Positions 34,301-41,580 of a stretch of DNA of 41,604 nt are shown here, one piece after another. The translations under genes were made by a program, and so were the position numbers. The notes under the pieces are model-generated. The model ran no database searches. It was not told the origin of the DNA and saw only the letters and a list, made by a program, of their open reading frames with translations. Origin of the DNA: Planctomycetota bacterium (GTDB lineage: Bacteria; Planctomycetota; JAJSAM01; JAJVHW01); contig JAJVHW010000031.1 in assembly GCA_022072415.1 (NCBI GenBank), positions 6,290-47,893 of the forward strand, given 5' to 3'. Position 1 is the stretch's first letter; every line of letters starts with the position of its first letter.

Positions 34301-35346
34301 CGCTCCGCCTGCTCCTTCGCGCGGGCGTACGCCCCCTCGGCCTTGGCTGCGGCGTCGTCGAGTTGCCTCTGACGCTTGAGGCTCTTCTCGGAGTAGCCGG
34401 TGCCGTGAGGCTCCGACGCCATCTTCGCGCGATGTTCCTCGGCCCGGTGCCGGGCGCCCTTGGCGCGGTCACCTGCCTCCGCCGCGTCCCTCGCTGCCCC
34501 CTCAGCGGCCGACTTCGAATCGGCGCTTTGCGCAGCCGTTTCGTTCCTGCGGCGCGCGATGGCGGCGCCTGCGTCTCCACCTCCGCCGCGACCTCCGACT
34601 TGCGGCGATGTCGATATGCGCCCGAGGAGGATTCCATCCGCTCCCCCTGGCGGCCGTGGCGTCGCCCTGTCCACTCCTCGCCGGTCGATCTGCGGGGGCG
34701 CCACCGCGCTCGTGTGGCCGCCGCCGAGCGGGCCGGGGCCGGATGTGCTTGGCTGGATCGTCGCGCGGACGGACGGCTTCGGGCTGAGCGACGGAATGCC
34801 CTCGCGCACGCTGGGCCGGGACCGGGGGTCTGCGGTCAGCGCGGAGACGTCGAAGGCGTCGGCGCGGGGTCCGCCGCGCGACGGGGTCTCCGGCGCTCCG
34901 AGTTGCGGCTGGTCGGGATGGGATGGCGGACCGATCAGCTCTCGGAGGCTGCCCTCGCGCAGGTCGTCGTCGGATCTCCGGCCGGGGGGAGCGGCCTGTT
35001 CGCGACCGCTGCGGCCGTTGGCGAGGGCGAGCACGCCCTCGGAGTCCGGCGGATCGCCGGCGGGTGCCGCGTCGTCGTTGCGCGACTCTTCCCCAGAGAA
35101 CGAATCCGGAGGCGCGATGACCGGCGAGGGCCGCGGCCCGCGAGATCCGCCGGAACCGGAGCGCCCGCCGCCGCTGCCGCCGCCGTACACGACGGGGCCG
35201 TCCTCGCCGGCGTCCGGTTCGCCTGACGGTCCGACGAAGCGGGCCGCGCTTCCGGGACCCTGCGGCGCGACGTCGGATCCACGACCTCGACTGTACGAAC
35301 CGCGCTGAGCGCCGGTCTGGCTGGACAGTCGGGGGAGCGTCGCCAT
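31390..35346 (-). CDS. Large polymorphic toxin with C-terminal nucleotidyltransferase toxin domain
   Basis: A 1318-residue protein; an in-frame stop just upstream fixes the ATG at 35346. Residues 1-270 are Gly/Pro/Ser-rich and disordered-looking, 270-690 are Ala/Arg/Glu-rich and probably coiled coil, about 700-725 hold a cysteine cluster (CGGLCRCTPESC...CESC), about 840-1050 form an unrecognised globular domain (ERWRYPCSDDVPRAIYF, DRRTAFNDAVADLMARM), and a Pro-rich linker runs to 1180. The last 137 residues are the toxin: AVHGSRASGSATVASDIDIS is the nucleotidyltransferase motif G-S-x(n)-D-x-D, with a third acid in MDVDISVV. No signal peptide or known secretion marker is seen, so the export route is unknown. 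Residue 1182 is exactly where the IS66-like unit begins. Confidence 0.78.
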   Translation of the reverse strand: MATLPRLSSQTGAQRGSYSRGRGSDVAPQGPGSAARFVGPSGEPDAGEDGPVVYGGGSGGGRSGSGGSRGPRPSPVIAPPDSFSGEESRNDDAAPAGDPPDSEGVLALANGRSGREQAAPPGRRSDDDLREGSLRELIGPPSHPDQPQLGAPETPSRGGPRADAFDVSALTADPRSRPSVREGIPSLSPKPSVRATIQPSTSGPGPLGGGHTSAVAPPQIDRRGVDRATPRPPGGADGILLGRISTSPQVGGRGGGGDAGAAIARRRNETAAQSADSKSAAEGAARDAAEAGDRAKGARHRAEEHRAKMASEPHGTGYSEKSLKRQRQLDDAAAKAEGAYARAKEQAERDAADAAEAEAEATKARIEFYTLSEQEQARAEEAAAREDAFADRQAGYDDKHAASRAVREARQRRHDNQHGRRHRIGADGARRIERRIRWADQEDRRDARRFDREYRQELNALTRSGGTSADVRAKRRSDAAVSAAIAKAATDEAARARYEQLTLDYLPESERTELGPEGKLLRPSADSFTDLQYAETRLGHSQDPKRPPAERKEAARVSRAASARVAARAREAAEKLRTASTMQARALRQLGSQGSKSARRAAAQAIRAAASAARKALKSSMAAEQASKYGTEKQAHEASKKADEDAAKATAASRHAEKLLKEAILSAQPKEDPQEAPKDGQGKPKFTAADLVGLSLEQLLLTLHCGGLCRCTPESCAPTHHCESCKWKLNDASIGGGGGKIPDNSAPLNQGGGSGPPPAPKEPEGGRAESEDGAPEPETDAPPGSRYAPPRRREVPPGSGPKKSGGALPPDSGGEDDDGPKIKRIAEEIGKKVHTYSEPREHDYIKTEGGPDQPWIRTTERWRYPCSDDVPRAIYFREGPSAGTYVVYVWVGRNLLKSAPISKAELATRYIGNDKQVVSLCDLLMEPGVVDRRTAFNDAVADLMARMSDRDRAFFVMMLGKYTDVGLMETLERQFHGEAMTLEDAWNIGNAVLPDAAVALLKKAGKTLKDGVAWFFDKLRGAKAGAGDDKVVAEIRDALGGGGPGGPRPAGAQPNDAPTPTPSADASPTPPPQAGGPAHGPEGANAPPVPPPRPQPPAPPPPAGPGATSSSEIKTTEPPETGPPKPKDGTRQPGVQNDVDDASRRSPPPAAEPEGRQPKADADTRRGDTASGEADGADDSGSKRSAYGRVPQGLTETQFNELSQTVRSQAGHLGDDIAVHGSRASGSATVASDIDISIRTSSADFDALVRRQFGDPTPGTAKWRTMQHAIKTGKIQAGEAGLRPLRKALEQKLGMDVDISVVRTGGPFDNGPYIPLAR
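31783..31810. repeat. Fusion junction: IS66-like right end and TACCACTG inside the toxin gene
   Basis: TACCACTG (31803-31810) belongs to the carrier part of the toxin gene and CTGAACGCTTAC (31791-31802) is the end of unit 1. On the coding strand it reads AGT GGT AGT AAG CGT TCA (SGSKRS), so the terminal repeat is translated and the fusion is seamless. Confidence 0.85.
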
Positions 35347-35499
35347 CGGTCGCTACACCGAGCTCCCGAGGAACTGGCTGCCGCCGTGCGAGTGGGAGTC
35401 GGAGCGTCGCGAGCTCCACGGGTCGCTTCCGAACGGACCGGGGACCTGACTCGGATCGGGCGGGTCGAGTTCGGTGCCACCGGGCGGCGGCAGGATCCC

Positions 35500-35544
35500 G
35501 TGCCAACGGGGACGGCTCTCGAAAACTCGAAAACTCCCGTTCGC
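35500..35544 (-). repeat. REP-like repeat, copy 2
   Basis: The reverse complement matches copy 1 (27865-27909) at 42 of 45 positions and copy 3 over its shared part with about one change. It lies about 155 bases upstream of the toxin start codon, so copies 1 and 2 bracket the whole toxin island in opposite orientation. Confidence 0.8.
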
Positions 35545-35557
35545 GCCGCCGGACCGG

Positions 35558-35796
35558 TCAGTTCGCGCGGCCGCGAACCTGGAAGGCGTGCCCGCGGTCG
35601 CCGCGGCGCGAGCGGTGCCGACGCGCGACGCCGACCCTCAGGCGCAGCATCGCGCGGGCGAGCGACGGTTCGCCGGGGAGAACCAGGTGACGAGGCCGCG
35701 CTCCTCGTCGGTGACGAAGAGGCAGCGCCACGCGTCGCCGCGATCGGTGACGCTCACTGCGGGTCCGGGACCGTCCCGGCAGGCTCGGCGTGGCAT
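35558..35796 (-). pseudogene. Remnant of a RAYT (REP-associated Y1 transposase)
   Basis: On the minus strand, from ATG 35796, the reading MPRRACRDG...VTDRGDAWRCLFVTDEERG resembles the N-terminus of RAYT proteins (MPRRARL...VTQRGN...VFFTDED). After a frame change, PSLARAMLRLRVGVARRHRS and GDRGHAFQVRGR match the middle part (SLARAM...RR...GHLWQGRF). The catalytic HUH and Tyr region between and after is missing. It is enclosed by inverted REP-like copies 2 and 3, the normal setting of a RAYT gene. Homology is by eye and moderate. Confidence 0.6.
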
Positions 35797-35840
35797 GAGC
35801 GGAGGAAGACGCACGAGGGGGGGCGAACGTCACAGGGTCT

Positions 35841-35881
35841 GGGGACGTTTTCGAGTTTTCGAGAGCCGTCCCCGTCGGCAC
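35841..35881 (+). repeat. REP-like repeat, copy 3
   Basis: GGGGACG at 35841-35847 can pair with CGTCCCC at 35868-35874 around a TTTTCGAGTTTTCGAGAGC loop, the palindrome typical of REP units. Its main part is the inverted partner of copy 2, enclosing the RAYT remnant. Confidence 0.75.
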
Positions 35882-35962
35882 GTCGGCACGCGCGACGGTT
35901 CGGCGCCTGACTCACGGCGGACGCGTTCGCGGCGGTGCGCGTCGCGGCGCTGCGCGTCGCGG

Positions 35963-37408
35963 CTACTTCGGCGGCGCGATGTCCGGGACCGGGTCGAGGC
36001 AGACACCCTCGGGGGGCGCGTCCTTGGCCTTGGCCCACCAGCGGGCGACGGCCTGGGCCTTGGTGCGGCGGTCCTTCGGCGACGTCTCCTGCGTCACGCC
36101 GAAGTCCTGCTGGGTGATGAGCTGGAGCGCGGAGTTCGCCATCTGCGCCACGTAGGCCTCGCGGTCCTCGAGCGCCTGGATGAGGACGGGCACGGCGTTC
36201 CACGCCTTGAGGACGCCGAGGCCGCGGGCGCAGCTCCGGCGGACCATCAGGTGCTCGTCGGTCAGGCACGCCCGCGCGAGCGCGGGGATCGACGCGCGGT
36301 CGAGGATGCGGCCGAGCTCCACCGCGGCGTTGAAGCGGTTGCCCGCGTCCTTGTCCTCGAGCAGGTCCTTCACGAGCTTCGCGACCTGCGGGTTCACCGG
36401 CGCCGGCGTCGTGGGGCCTCCGGGCGGAGGCGTCGGGGGACCCTCGGGGGACGGGCCGGCGGCGCCGCCGTTGGCGGGCGGCACCGGTCCGGGTCCCGGG
36501 CCGGGCGGCGCGTCGGACGGCCTCGGCCCCTCGGTCCGGATCTCGGCGGCGCGCGCCGCGAGGCGCTCCATGTCCTCGCGCATCCGCGCGAGGTCGCCCT
36601 CGATCCGCGTGATGGACTTCTCGAACCGCGCGTCGGTCCCGGCGAAGTCGGACCGCGTCTCCGCGAGATCGGCCTTCCGGTTCGCGATCTCGACCTCGAC
36701 CTTCTGCCGGACGGCCTCCGCGGCCGTGTCCTGCGCGCCGCGAAGCTCCTCGGTCCGCCGCTTGAGCTCGGTCTCGAGTGACTCGACGCGGGCCCCGAGC
36801 TGCCGGCGCACGTCCTCGAGCTGCGCGACGGTCGGGCCGGCCACGCCGCGGCGATTGCGCACGTACTCCGCCCCGAAGAACCCCGTGGCCCCGACGGCGA
36901 GGACGAGGAGCGCGACGAGGACGCCGTTCCCCGCGGGCGACGCCTGCGGAGCCGGGACGCCGACCCCGGCCGGCGCGACGATCCCCGACGCGCTGCGCGA
37001 GGGCGACACGCCGGGCGTCGGCGACGACGGGGTGTCCTCGAGGCGGAGCGCGTCCTCGACGGTGCGCTTCCGGCGGCCGCGCTCGGTCGCGTCGGCGTTG
37101 GAGCACGGAGCGCAGAGCAGCGACCCGAACTCCCGCTTCGCGCGGCCGGCACGCTCGTCGTCGAGCGGGATCGAGATCTGGCAGTTGGCGCAGAAGAGGA
37201 GCTGGGGCTCGTCGGACGGGGACGCGGCGCCGCCGGGCCGTTCGACCGGCTTCTCGCCCGGCTTCTCGGCGGCGGACTTCTCCGCGGGCGCCTTGGCGGG
37301 GCGATGGTCCGAGCAGAGGTGGCGCCCGCCGGGCCCGAGCGCGACTCCGCTCGTGACCTGGGCCAGCGGGATCGAGATCCCGCACTGCGCACAGAAGTAG
37401 AGTTCCAC
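35963..37408 (-). CDS. Zinc-ribbon, coiled-coil and HEAT-repeat membrane protein
   Basis: A 481-residue protein from the GTG at 37408, chosen for a strong GGAGG site 6 bases upstream (GAGGAGGCCATCG) and because the first ribbon begins at once. Order: ribbon 1 (C6, C9, C32), ribbon 2 (C73, C76, C99, C102), Ser/Pro linker, membrane helix at about 161-181, coiled coil at 190-290 (QLEDVRRQLGARVESLETEL), Pro/Gly linker, and HEAT/PBS-lyase-type repeats at about 350-450 (RFNAAVELGRILDR, EDREAYVAQMANSALQ). The helical repeats would lie outside the membrane. Function unknown; it may sense or scaffold. The layout recalls the gene at 3234-4622. Confidence 0.78.
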   Translation of the reverse strand: MELYFCAQCGISIPLAQVTSGVALGPGGRHLCSDHRPAKAPAEKSAAEKPGEKPVERPGGAASPSDEPQLLFCANCQISIPLDDERAGRAKREFGSLLCAPCSNADATERGRRKRTVEDALRLEDTPSSPTPGVSPSRSASGIVAPAGVGVPAPQASPAGNGVLVALLVLAVGATGFFGAEYVRNRRGVAGPTVAQLEDVRRQLGARVESLETELKRRTEELRGAQDTAAEAVRQKVEVEIANRKADLAETRSDFAGTDARFEKSITRIEGDLARMREDMERLAARAAEIRTEGPRPSDAPPGPGPGPVPPANGGAAGPSPEGPPTPPPGGPTTPAPVNPQVAKLVKDLLEDKDAGNRFNAAVELGRILDRASIPALARACLTDEHLMVRRSCARGLGVLKAWNAVPVLIQALEDREAYVAQMANSALQLITQQDFGVTQETSPKDRRTKAQAVARWWAKAKDAPPEGVCLDPVPDIAPPK

Positions 37409-37970
37409 CGATGGCCTCCTCGCCCAGTGCCGCGGTGGGGCCGTTCTGGCCGCTCCGCAGCGCGGCGGGCTCCGCGGGCGATCCCCGGGAAGTCCGGGCT
37501 TGAGGGTAACACGGCCTGCGCAGCCGTGGACCTGGCGTTCGTCGGTCACGGCCTTGCGTCGATCACGGCCCGGGGGGGGACGCCGCCGGGCGGGGCGTCG
37601 CCGTGGGGTCCCTCGCGCCAGACGTGTCTCGATGACTGCGGCTTCTCGATGACTGCGGTCTCTCGAGTACGGGCGTCTCCCGCGGACGGGCGTCGCTGCC
37701 GCTCCGATCTCACGGCCCTCTCCGACGCGTGGCGGTCGGCTTGGCGGTGGCTCGCGGTGGCTGACCGCGCTCGAGGCGCACGCCGAACGGGCTGCGCAGG
37801 CGCGGCATCCGGGCTCCCTAGGGAGTTCCGGCGCGGGGCGCGCCGCGTATCCGCCGCGCGGTGCGGCGGCACGGGGACACATCCCCCTGCGGGCGACCCG
37901 GATCGGAGGCGCCGGCTCCGCAACACCGGGCAGGCGACAACCCGGGCGGCGGGACCTCCGGCGGTCCGGA
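37409..37970. other. 562-base gap without recognised gene
   Basis: Frames open on both strands here look like shadows of high GC content and have no family pattern. A short direct repeat, TCTCGATGACTGCGG, occurs twice at about 37627-37655. The left 60 bases should contain the promoter and ribosome site of the zinc-ribbon gene. I see no RNA gene or terminator. Confidence 0.5.
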
Positions 37971-38051
37971 TCAGAGCAGGAAGAAGGTCGCGACCACGAA
38001 CGCGATCGCGAGGAGGACAGGGATCTCGGCGGCGGCTTGGCGGACGGACAT
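37971..38051 (-). CDS. 26-residue single-helix membrane microprotein
   Basis: ATG at 38051 preceded by GGAGG with a 5-base gap (ACGGAGGTCCAC), one of the best ribosome sites in the window, then a short amphipathic start (MSVRQAAAEIP) and a purely hydrophobic helix (VLLAIAFVVATFFLL) that ends at the stop. The N-in, C-out topology and size suit a small subunit or regulator of a membrane complex. It stands alone between the zinc-ribbon and HU genes. I do not recognise a family; the strong start signal and the composition are the evidence that it is real. Confidence 0.5.
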   Translation of the reverse strand: MSVRQAAAEIPVLLAIAFVVATFFLL

Positions 38052-38201
38052 GTGGACCTCCGTTCGAAGACGCCCAGAACATACCCCGGGGGGGGGACAG
38101 GGTCGGACGCCCCCGGTGGAGAGCCTGTGGAAACGGTCGCAAGTCGTGTCCTTAAAACGGATTGAGATCTCTCCGGGCGCGCTGCTCCCCCTGTCGGCGC
38201 A

Positions 38202-38215
38202 CTGTGGATCCACAG
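38202..38215. repeat. 14-bp perfect palindrome CTGTGGATCCACAG
   Basis: A perfect dyad in the 271-base gap between the microprotein and HU genes; a related TGTGGAAAC lies at 38126. It could be an operator upstream of the microprotein, or a pair of poor DnaA-box-like sites. Nothing nearby decides. Confidence 0.35.
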
Positions 38216-38322
38216 CGGCCGGACGGGTATCCGGGCCGGGCGGGGCGCTCTCCGGAGCGGCGGTCGCCGGGGGACGCCCGGTCCGGTCGATCGCGCGGAC
38301 GTCGTCCGCGGCTGCGGACGCC

Positions 38323-38622
38323 CTACCGGGCCGGGCGGGTCGCGCCGACGCGCTGACGCATCAGGCGACCGACCTTGAACTTCACGATGCGCTTGGCCGG
38401 CACGTCCACCTTCTCGAGGGTGCGCGGGTTCTGCGCGCGGCGCGGCGGGCGCTGCTTCAGTTCGAACACGCCGAACTCGCGGAACTCGAGGCGGTTGCCC
38501 TTGGCCAGTTCGGCGATGATCTCGTCGAGGAACTTCTGGATGACGTCGCGGGCGATGACCTTCGTCTGCCCCGTGTGCTCGGCGATGCGGGCGACGAGTT
38601 CCTTCTTCGTGATCGTGGCCAT
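38323..38622 (-). CDS. HU/IHF-family DNA-binding protein
   Basis: A 99-residue nucleoid protein of normal HU length. It has the N-terminal helices (TKKELVARIAEHTGQTKVIARDVIQKFLDEI), the LEFREFGVFELKQRPPRRAQNPRT arm with the conserved R-N-P tip whose Pro enters the DNA minor groove, and the C-terminal VKFKVGRLMRQRV helix. It bends and compacts DNA as a dimer. HU or IHF subunit cannot be told apart safely; the EFREFGVFE form is a little closer to general HU/IHF-like proteins of this kind. Single gene, ATG at 38622. Confidence 0.95.
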   Translation of the reverse strand: MATITKKELVARIAEHTGQTKVIARDVIQKFLDEIIAELAKGNRLEFREFGVFELKQRPPRRAQNPRTLEKVDVPAKRIVKFKVGRLMRQRVGATRPAR

Positions 38623-38805
38623 GGGACGGCTCTCCGTGGTGCGGCGGTCCGGGCCGGCGCCCGGCAGGCGCGCGCCGCGCCCGGGCGGCGGGGTGAAGAC
38701 GCTAGTCCGCGCACCGGGGCGCGGTCAAGTCCCGTCCGGAGAAGACGATACGTCGGTCCCGAGCGGGCGCTTGCCACGGAGGCCGCGACGGGGGACGATC
38801 CCTCC

Positions 38806-39639
38806 GTGCGCGCGACGACGCTCCTCGGCCCGGGCATGCACGGCGTGTTCCCCGGCACGCAGGCGGCGCAGGCCGCCGCGATCGACGCCCTGCCCGTGGT
38901 GCGGGAACTCGCGCGGAGCCGCACGACGTCCGCGGACCTCGTGGCGCTTCCGGACGGGCGCCGTGCCGTGCGGAAGCTCTGGCGATGGCCGCGCGCCGCC
39001 GACCGCGCGAAGGGCGCGTTCCGCACGACGGTGGCCGCGAGGTCCCCTGCGCGGCGCGAGTACGAGGCGCTCCTCCGGCTCGCGTCGATCTCTCCGCCGG
39101 ACGGGCCGTTCGCGCCCCGTCCGCTGGCGGCGGCCGAGCGCCGGAACGCCGGCGTCCTCCACGCCTGCGCGCTGCTGCTCGACGAGGTGGCGGACACCGT
39201 GGATCTGGCCACGTTCCTCGTGACCGAGCGCCGCCCGGCGGCCCGCGCCCGCGCGCTCGAGGACCTCGCCCGTCGCACGGCGGCGATGCACGGGGCCGGG
39301 CTCCGCGACCGGGAGTTCCACGCGAGGAACGTCCTCGTCGAGCGGCGCACGGGACGCACCTGGAAGATCGACGCGCCGAAGCAGCGGGCGGGGCGCGGCG
39401 AGGTCGCCGCCGCGGGCGCGGCCGACGATCTCGGGCAACTCGACGTGGGGCTCGCGCTCCTCGCCTCCCCCGCCGAGCGTGAAGGTCTCTTCGGCGCCTA
39501 TCGCGCCGCGAGGGGCGCCGCCGCGCCGTCCGCCGCGCAGATCGAGGCGGCGCGGAAGCGTCACCACCCGAAGGAGTCGCGGCGGCTCCCCGGCCACGGA
39601 GTTTCCAGCGCGTCCGGCCGCGCCGACAACGGCCGTTGA
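38806..39639 (+). CDS. WaaP/Kdo-kinase-like protein kinase-fold enzyme
   Basis: A protein of about 277 residues from a GTG at 38806 (an ATG at 38836 is the alternative). It has a lysine in RRAVRKLWRWP that fits the ATP site, then ALLLDEVADTVDLATFL at the hinge, AAMHGAGLRDREFHARNVLVE as the catalytic loop and WKIDAPKQR as the metal-binding segment, as in lipopolysaccharide core heptose or Kdo kinases. The usual H-x-D of the loop is not standard here (LRDREFHARN), so activity or a shifted Asp needs testing. The tail is Ala/Arg-rich. It stands between HU and the sigma-54 activator, on the opposite strand from both. Confidence 0.65.
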   Translation: MRATTLLGPGMHGVFPGTQAAQAAAIDALPVVRELARSRTTSADLVALPDGRRAVRKLWRWPRAADRAKGAFRTTVAARSPARREYEALLRLASISPPDGPFAPRPLAAAERRNAGVLHACALLLDEVADTVDLATFLVTERRPAARARALEDLARRTAAMHGAGLRDREFHARNVLVERRTGRTWKIDAPKQRAGRGEVAAAGAADDLGQLDVGLALLASPAEREGLFGAYRAARGAAAPSAAQIEAARKRHHPKESRRLPGHGVSSASGRADNGR

Positions 39640-39757
39640 CTGCGTCCCGGCGGGCCCCGCGCGGACGGCCGCGGCACGGACTTCGCTTCACCGTCGCCCG
39701 CGATCCCCTCACGAAGACGGCGTCAGGTCAGCCCCGCGCGGGGCGCTGGCGCCGTTG

Positions 39758-39805
39758 TCGTTTCCGGGGTCGTTTCCGGGTTCGTTTCCCGGGTCGCTCC
39801 CGGGC
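39758..39805. repeat. 12-bp tandem repeat, four units
   Basis: Four adjacent imperfect copies of TCGTTTCCGGGG (39758, 39770, 39782, 39794) fill part of the 177-base gap between the two convergent genes, ending 12 bases before the stop of the sigma-54 activator. Confidence 0.75.
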
Positions 39806-39816
39806 AGGACCGGGCG

Positions 39817-41580
39817 TCAGTCCCGCGGCGGCGGAAGGAGACCGTACTTCTCCATCTTCTTCCGCAGCCAGACCCGGCTGATCCCGAGTTCCTTCGCCGC
39901 GCGCGTCTGGTTCTGGCCGGTGCGTTCGAGAGCGCGCTCGATGAGCGCCTTCTCCGCGCGCTCGAGGTGGTCCTTCAGCTTCCCGCCGTCGGCGTCGAGC
40001 TCGATCGCCCCGTCGTGCCGCCCGCCGTTCTCGCCGGGCACGAGACTCGGCTCGGGTCCGTGCGCCTCGCGCGCCTTCTGCACCTCCGGCGAGAGGTCCG
40101 CCAGCGTGATGCGGTCCCCGGACAGCGTGAGCGCCTTCTTCACCTCGTTGTCGAGCTCGCGCACGTTGCCCGGCCACGCGTAGCTCTGGAGCGCCTCCAT
40201 CGCGTCGTCGTCCACGGGCTTCCGCTGGAGGCCGAGCTCCGACGCGGCGCGCGCCATGCAGCGGTCCACGATCGGCGGGATGTCCTCCGCGCGGTCGCGG
40301 AGCGGCGGGATCTGGATCCCGATCACGGCGACCCGGTAGTAGAGGTCCTCGCGGAAGCGGCCCTCCTGCGTCATCTTCCGGAGGTCGCGGTTCGTCGCGG
40401 CGACGACGCGCACGTCGATCTTCACCACGTTCTTCCCGCCGACGGGCCGCACCTCGCGCTCCTGGAGGACGCGGAGGAGCTTCTTCTGCATGTCGGGGCT
40501 CATCTCCCCGATCTCGTCGAGGAAGACCGTGCCCTTCTGCGCCGCCTCGAAGAGGCCCTTCTTGTCGCCCACCGCGCCGGTGAACGCGCCGCGCGCGTGC
40601 CCGAAGAGCTCGCTCTCGAGGAGCGTCTCCGTGATCGCGCCGCAGTTCACGGCCACGAACGGCGCGTCCCGCCGCCGCCCGTAGCGGTGGATCGCCTTCG
40701 CGATGAGCTCCTTCCCCGTCCCCGACTCGCCCTGGATCAGCACGGGCACGTCGGTCTCGACGACCTTGTCGAGGAGCAGCAGGATCTCGCGGATCGGCTG
40801 CGACGCGCCCACGATCTCCTCGTAGGCGTGCTTCGTGGCCCGCTCGGAGAGCGCGCGCGACGCCGTCTCGAGCTCCGCGCTCTTCCGCTCGAGGTTCGAC
40901 GCGAGCGAGCGGTTCGCGGCCGCCATCTGCTCCGCGTGGCGCATGTTGCGGATGGCGATCGCCGCCTGGTCCCCCAGGGCGGAGAGGAACTGCAGGTCGC
41001 CCGGCCCGAACGCGCCCTTCCGCGCGGGGTTGTCGAGGTAGAGCGCGCCGATCACCGTGCCCGCCGCGCGGAACGGCACGCAGAGGATCGACTTCAGCTC
41101 GAGCCGCTCGACGCTCTTGAACTCCGCGAAGCGCTCGTCCTCGCGGGCGTTGTCGGTGAGGACCGCCTGGCCGGACTTGAGGACGCGCTTCGCGAGGCTC
41201 GACGAGATCTTCAGCTCGGGCTTCGCGACCTCCTCCTTCCGGAAGTTCCGCGCGGTCTGGAACGAGATGCGCCCGTCCTCGACGACGATCAGGAATCCGC
41301 GCTCCGCGCCGGTGGTCGCCGTCGCCACGTCCATGATGACGTCGAGCAGCGCCCGCATGTCTTCCGCGAGGTTGAGCTGCTTGTTGATCTCGAGGAGCTT
41401 GAGGAGCCGTTCCTGATCCATGGGGTCTCCGGGCGGACCGCCCGCGTGCGGCGCGCCTTCCGATGCGGACGGGCCATTCTCGGCTTCCGCCGCGAGCCGC
41501 GCGAGGACTGCCCGGACGGGCGAACCCTCGCGGGCGCGGCGGAGCGCGGGCGGGAGGGACGCGGCGAGGTCGTCGTCCAC
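39817..41580 (-). CDS. Sigma-54-dependent activator with GAF, AAA+ and Fis-type HTH domains
   Basis: A regulator of at least 587 residues. A GAF domain (about 55-210, TTGAERGFLIVVEDG...ILCVPFRAAGTVIGALYLDN) is followed by a short coiled coil, the AAA+ domain (Walker A GESGTGKE about residue 285, the sigma-54-contacting GAFTGA loop, Walker B VFLDEIGE, sensor ATNRDL, arginine in FREDLYYR) and a C-terminal HTH (QNQTRAAKELGISRVWLRKK). It should activate sigma-54 promoters in response to a ligand bound by GAF. The frame is still open at the window edge, so the true N-terminus may lie outside; a GTG at 41580 and an ATG with good ribosome site at 41421 are the in-window starts. No sigma-54 promoter was found in the window. 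Confidence 0.92.
   Translation of the reverse strand: MDDDLAASLPPALRRAREGSPVRAVLARLAAEAENGPSASEGAPHAGGPPGDPMDQERLLKLLEINKQLNLAEDMRALLDVIMDVATATTGAERGFLIVVEDGRISFQTARNFRKEEVAKPELKISSSLAKRVLKSGQAVLTDNAREDERFAEFKSVERLELKSILCVPFRAAGTVIGALYLDNPARKGAFGPGDLQFLSALGDQAAIAIRNMRHAEQMAAANRSLASNLERKSAELETASRALSERATKHAYEEIVGASQPIREILLLLDKVVETDVPVLIQGESGTGKELIAKAIHRYGRRRDAPFVAVNCGAITETLLESELFGHARGAFTGAVGDKKGLFEAAQKGTVFLDEIGEMSPDMQKKLLRVLQEREVRPVGGKNVVKIDVRVVAATNRDLRKMTQEGRFREDLYYRVAVIGIQIPPLRDRAEDIPPIVDRCMARAASELGLQRKPVDDDAMEALQSYAWPGNVRELDNEVKKALTLSGDRITLADLSPEVQKAREAHGPEPSLVPGENGGRHDGAIELDADGGKLKDHLERAEKALIERALERTGQNQTRAAKELGISRVWLRKKMEKYGLLPPPRD

Noticed and set aside
32419-35226. Open frame of over 900 codons opposite the large toxin gene
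   Set aside because: It is the mirror of the biased toxin sequence; composition is Arg/Leu/Gly-rich without domains, and it has no ribosome site or conserved motif.
37546-38142. Minus-strand open frame of about 198 codons in the gap after the zinc-ribbon gene
   Set aside because: Arg/Pro-rich, no ribosome site, no recognisable motif, and it ignores the short direct repeats inside; treated as non-coding.
38126-38215. Cluster of TGTGGA motifs near the HU gene as a possible replication origin
   Set aside because: The sites match the DnaA box at only about 7 of 9 positions, the region is not AT-rich, and no dnaA, dnaN or partition gene is nearby.
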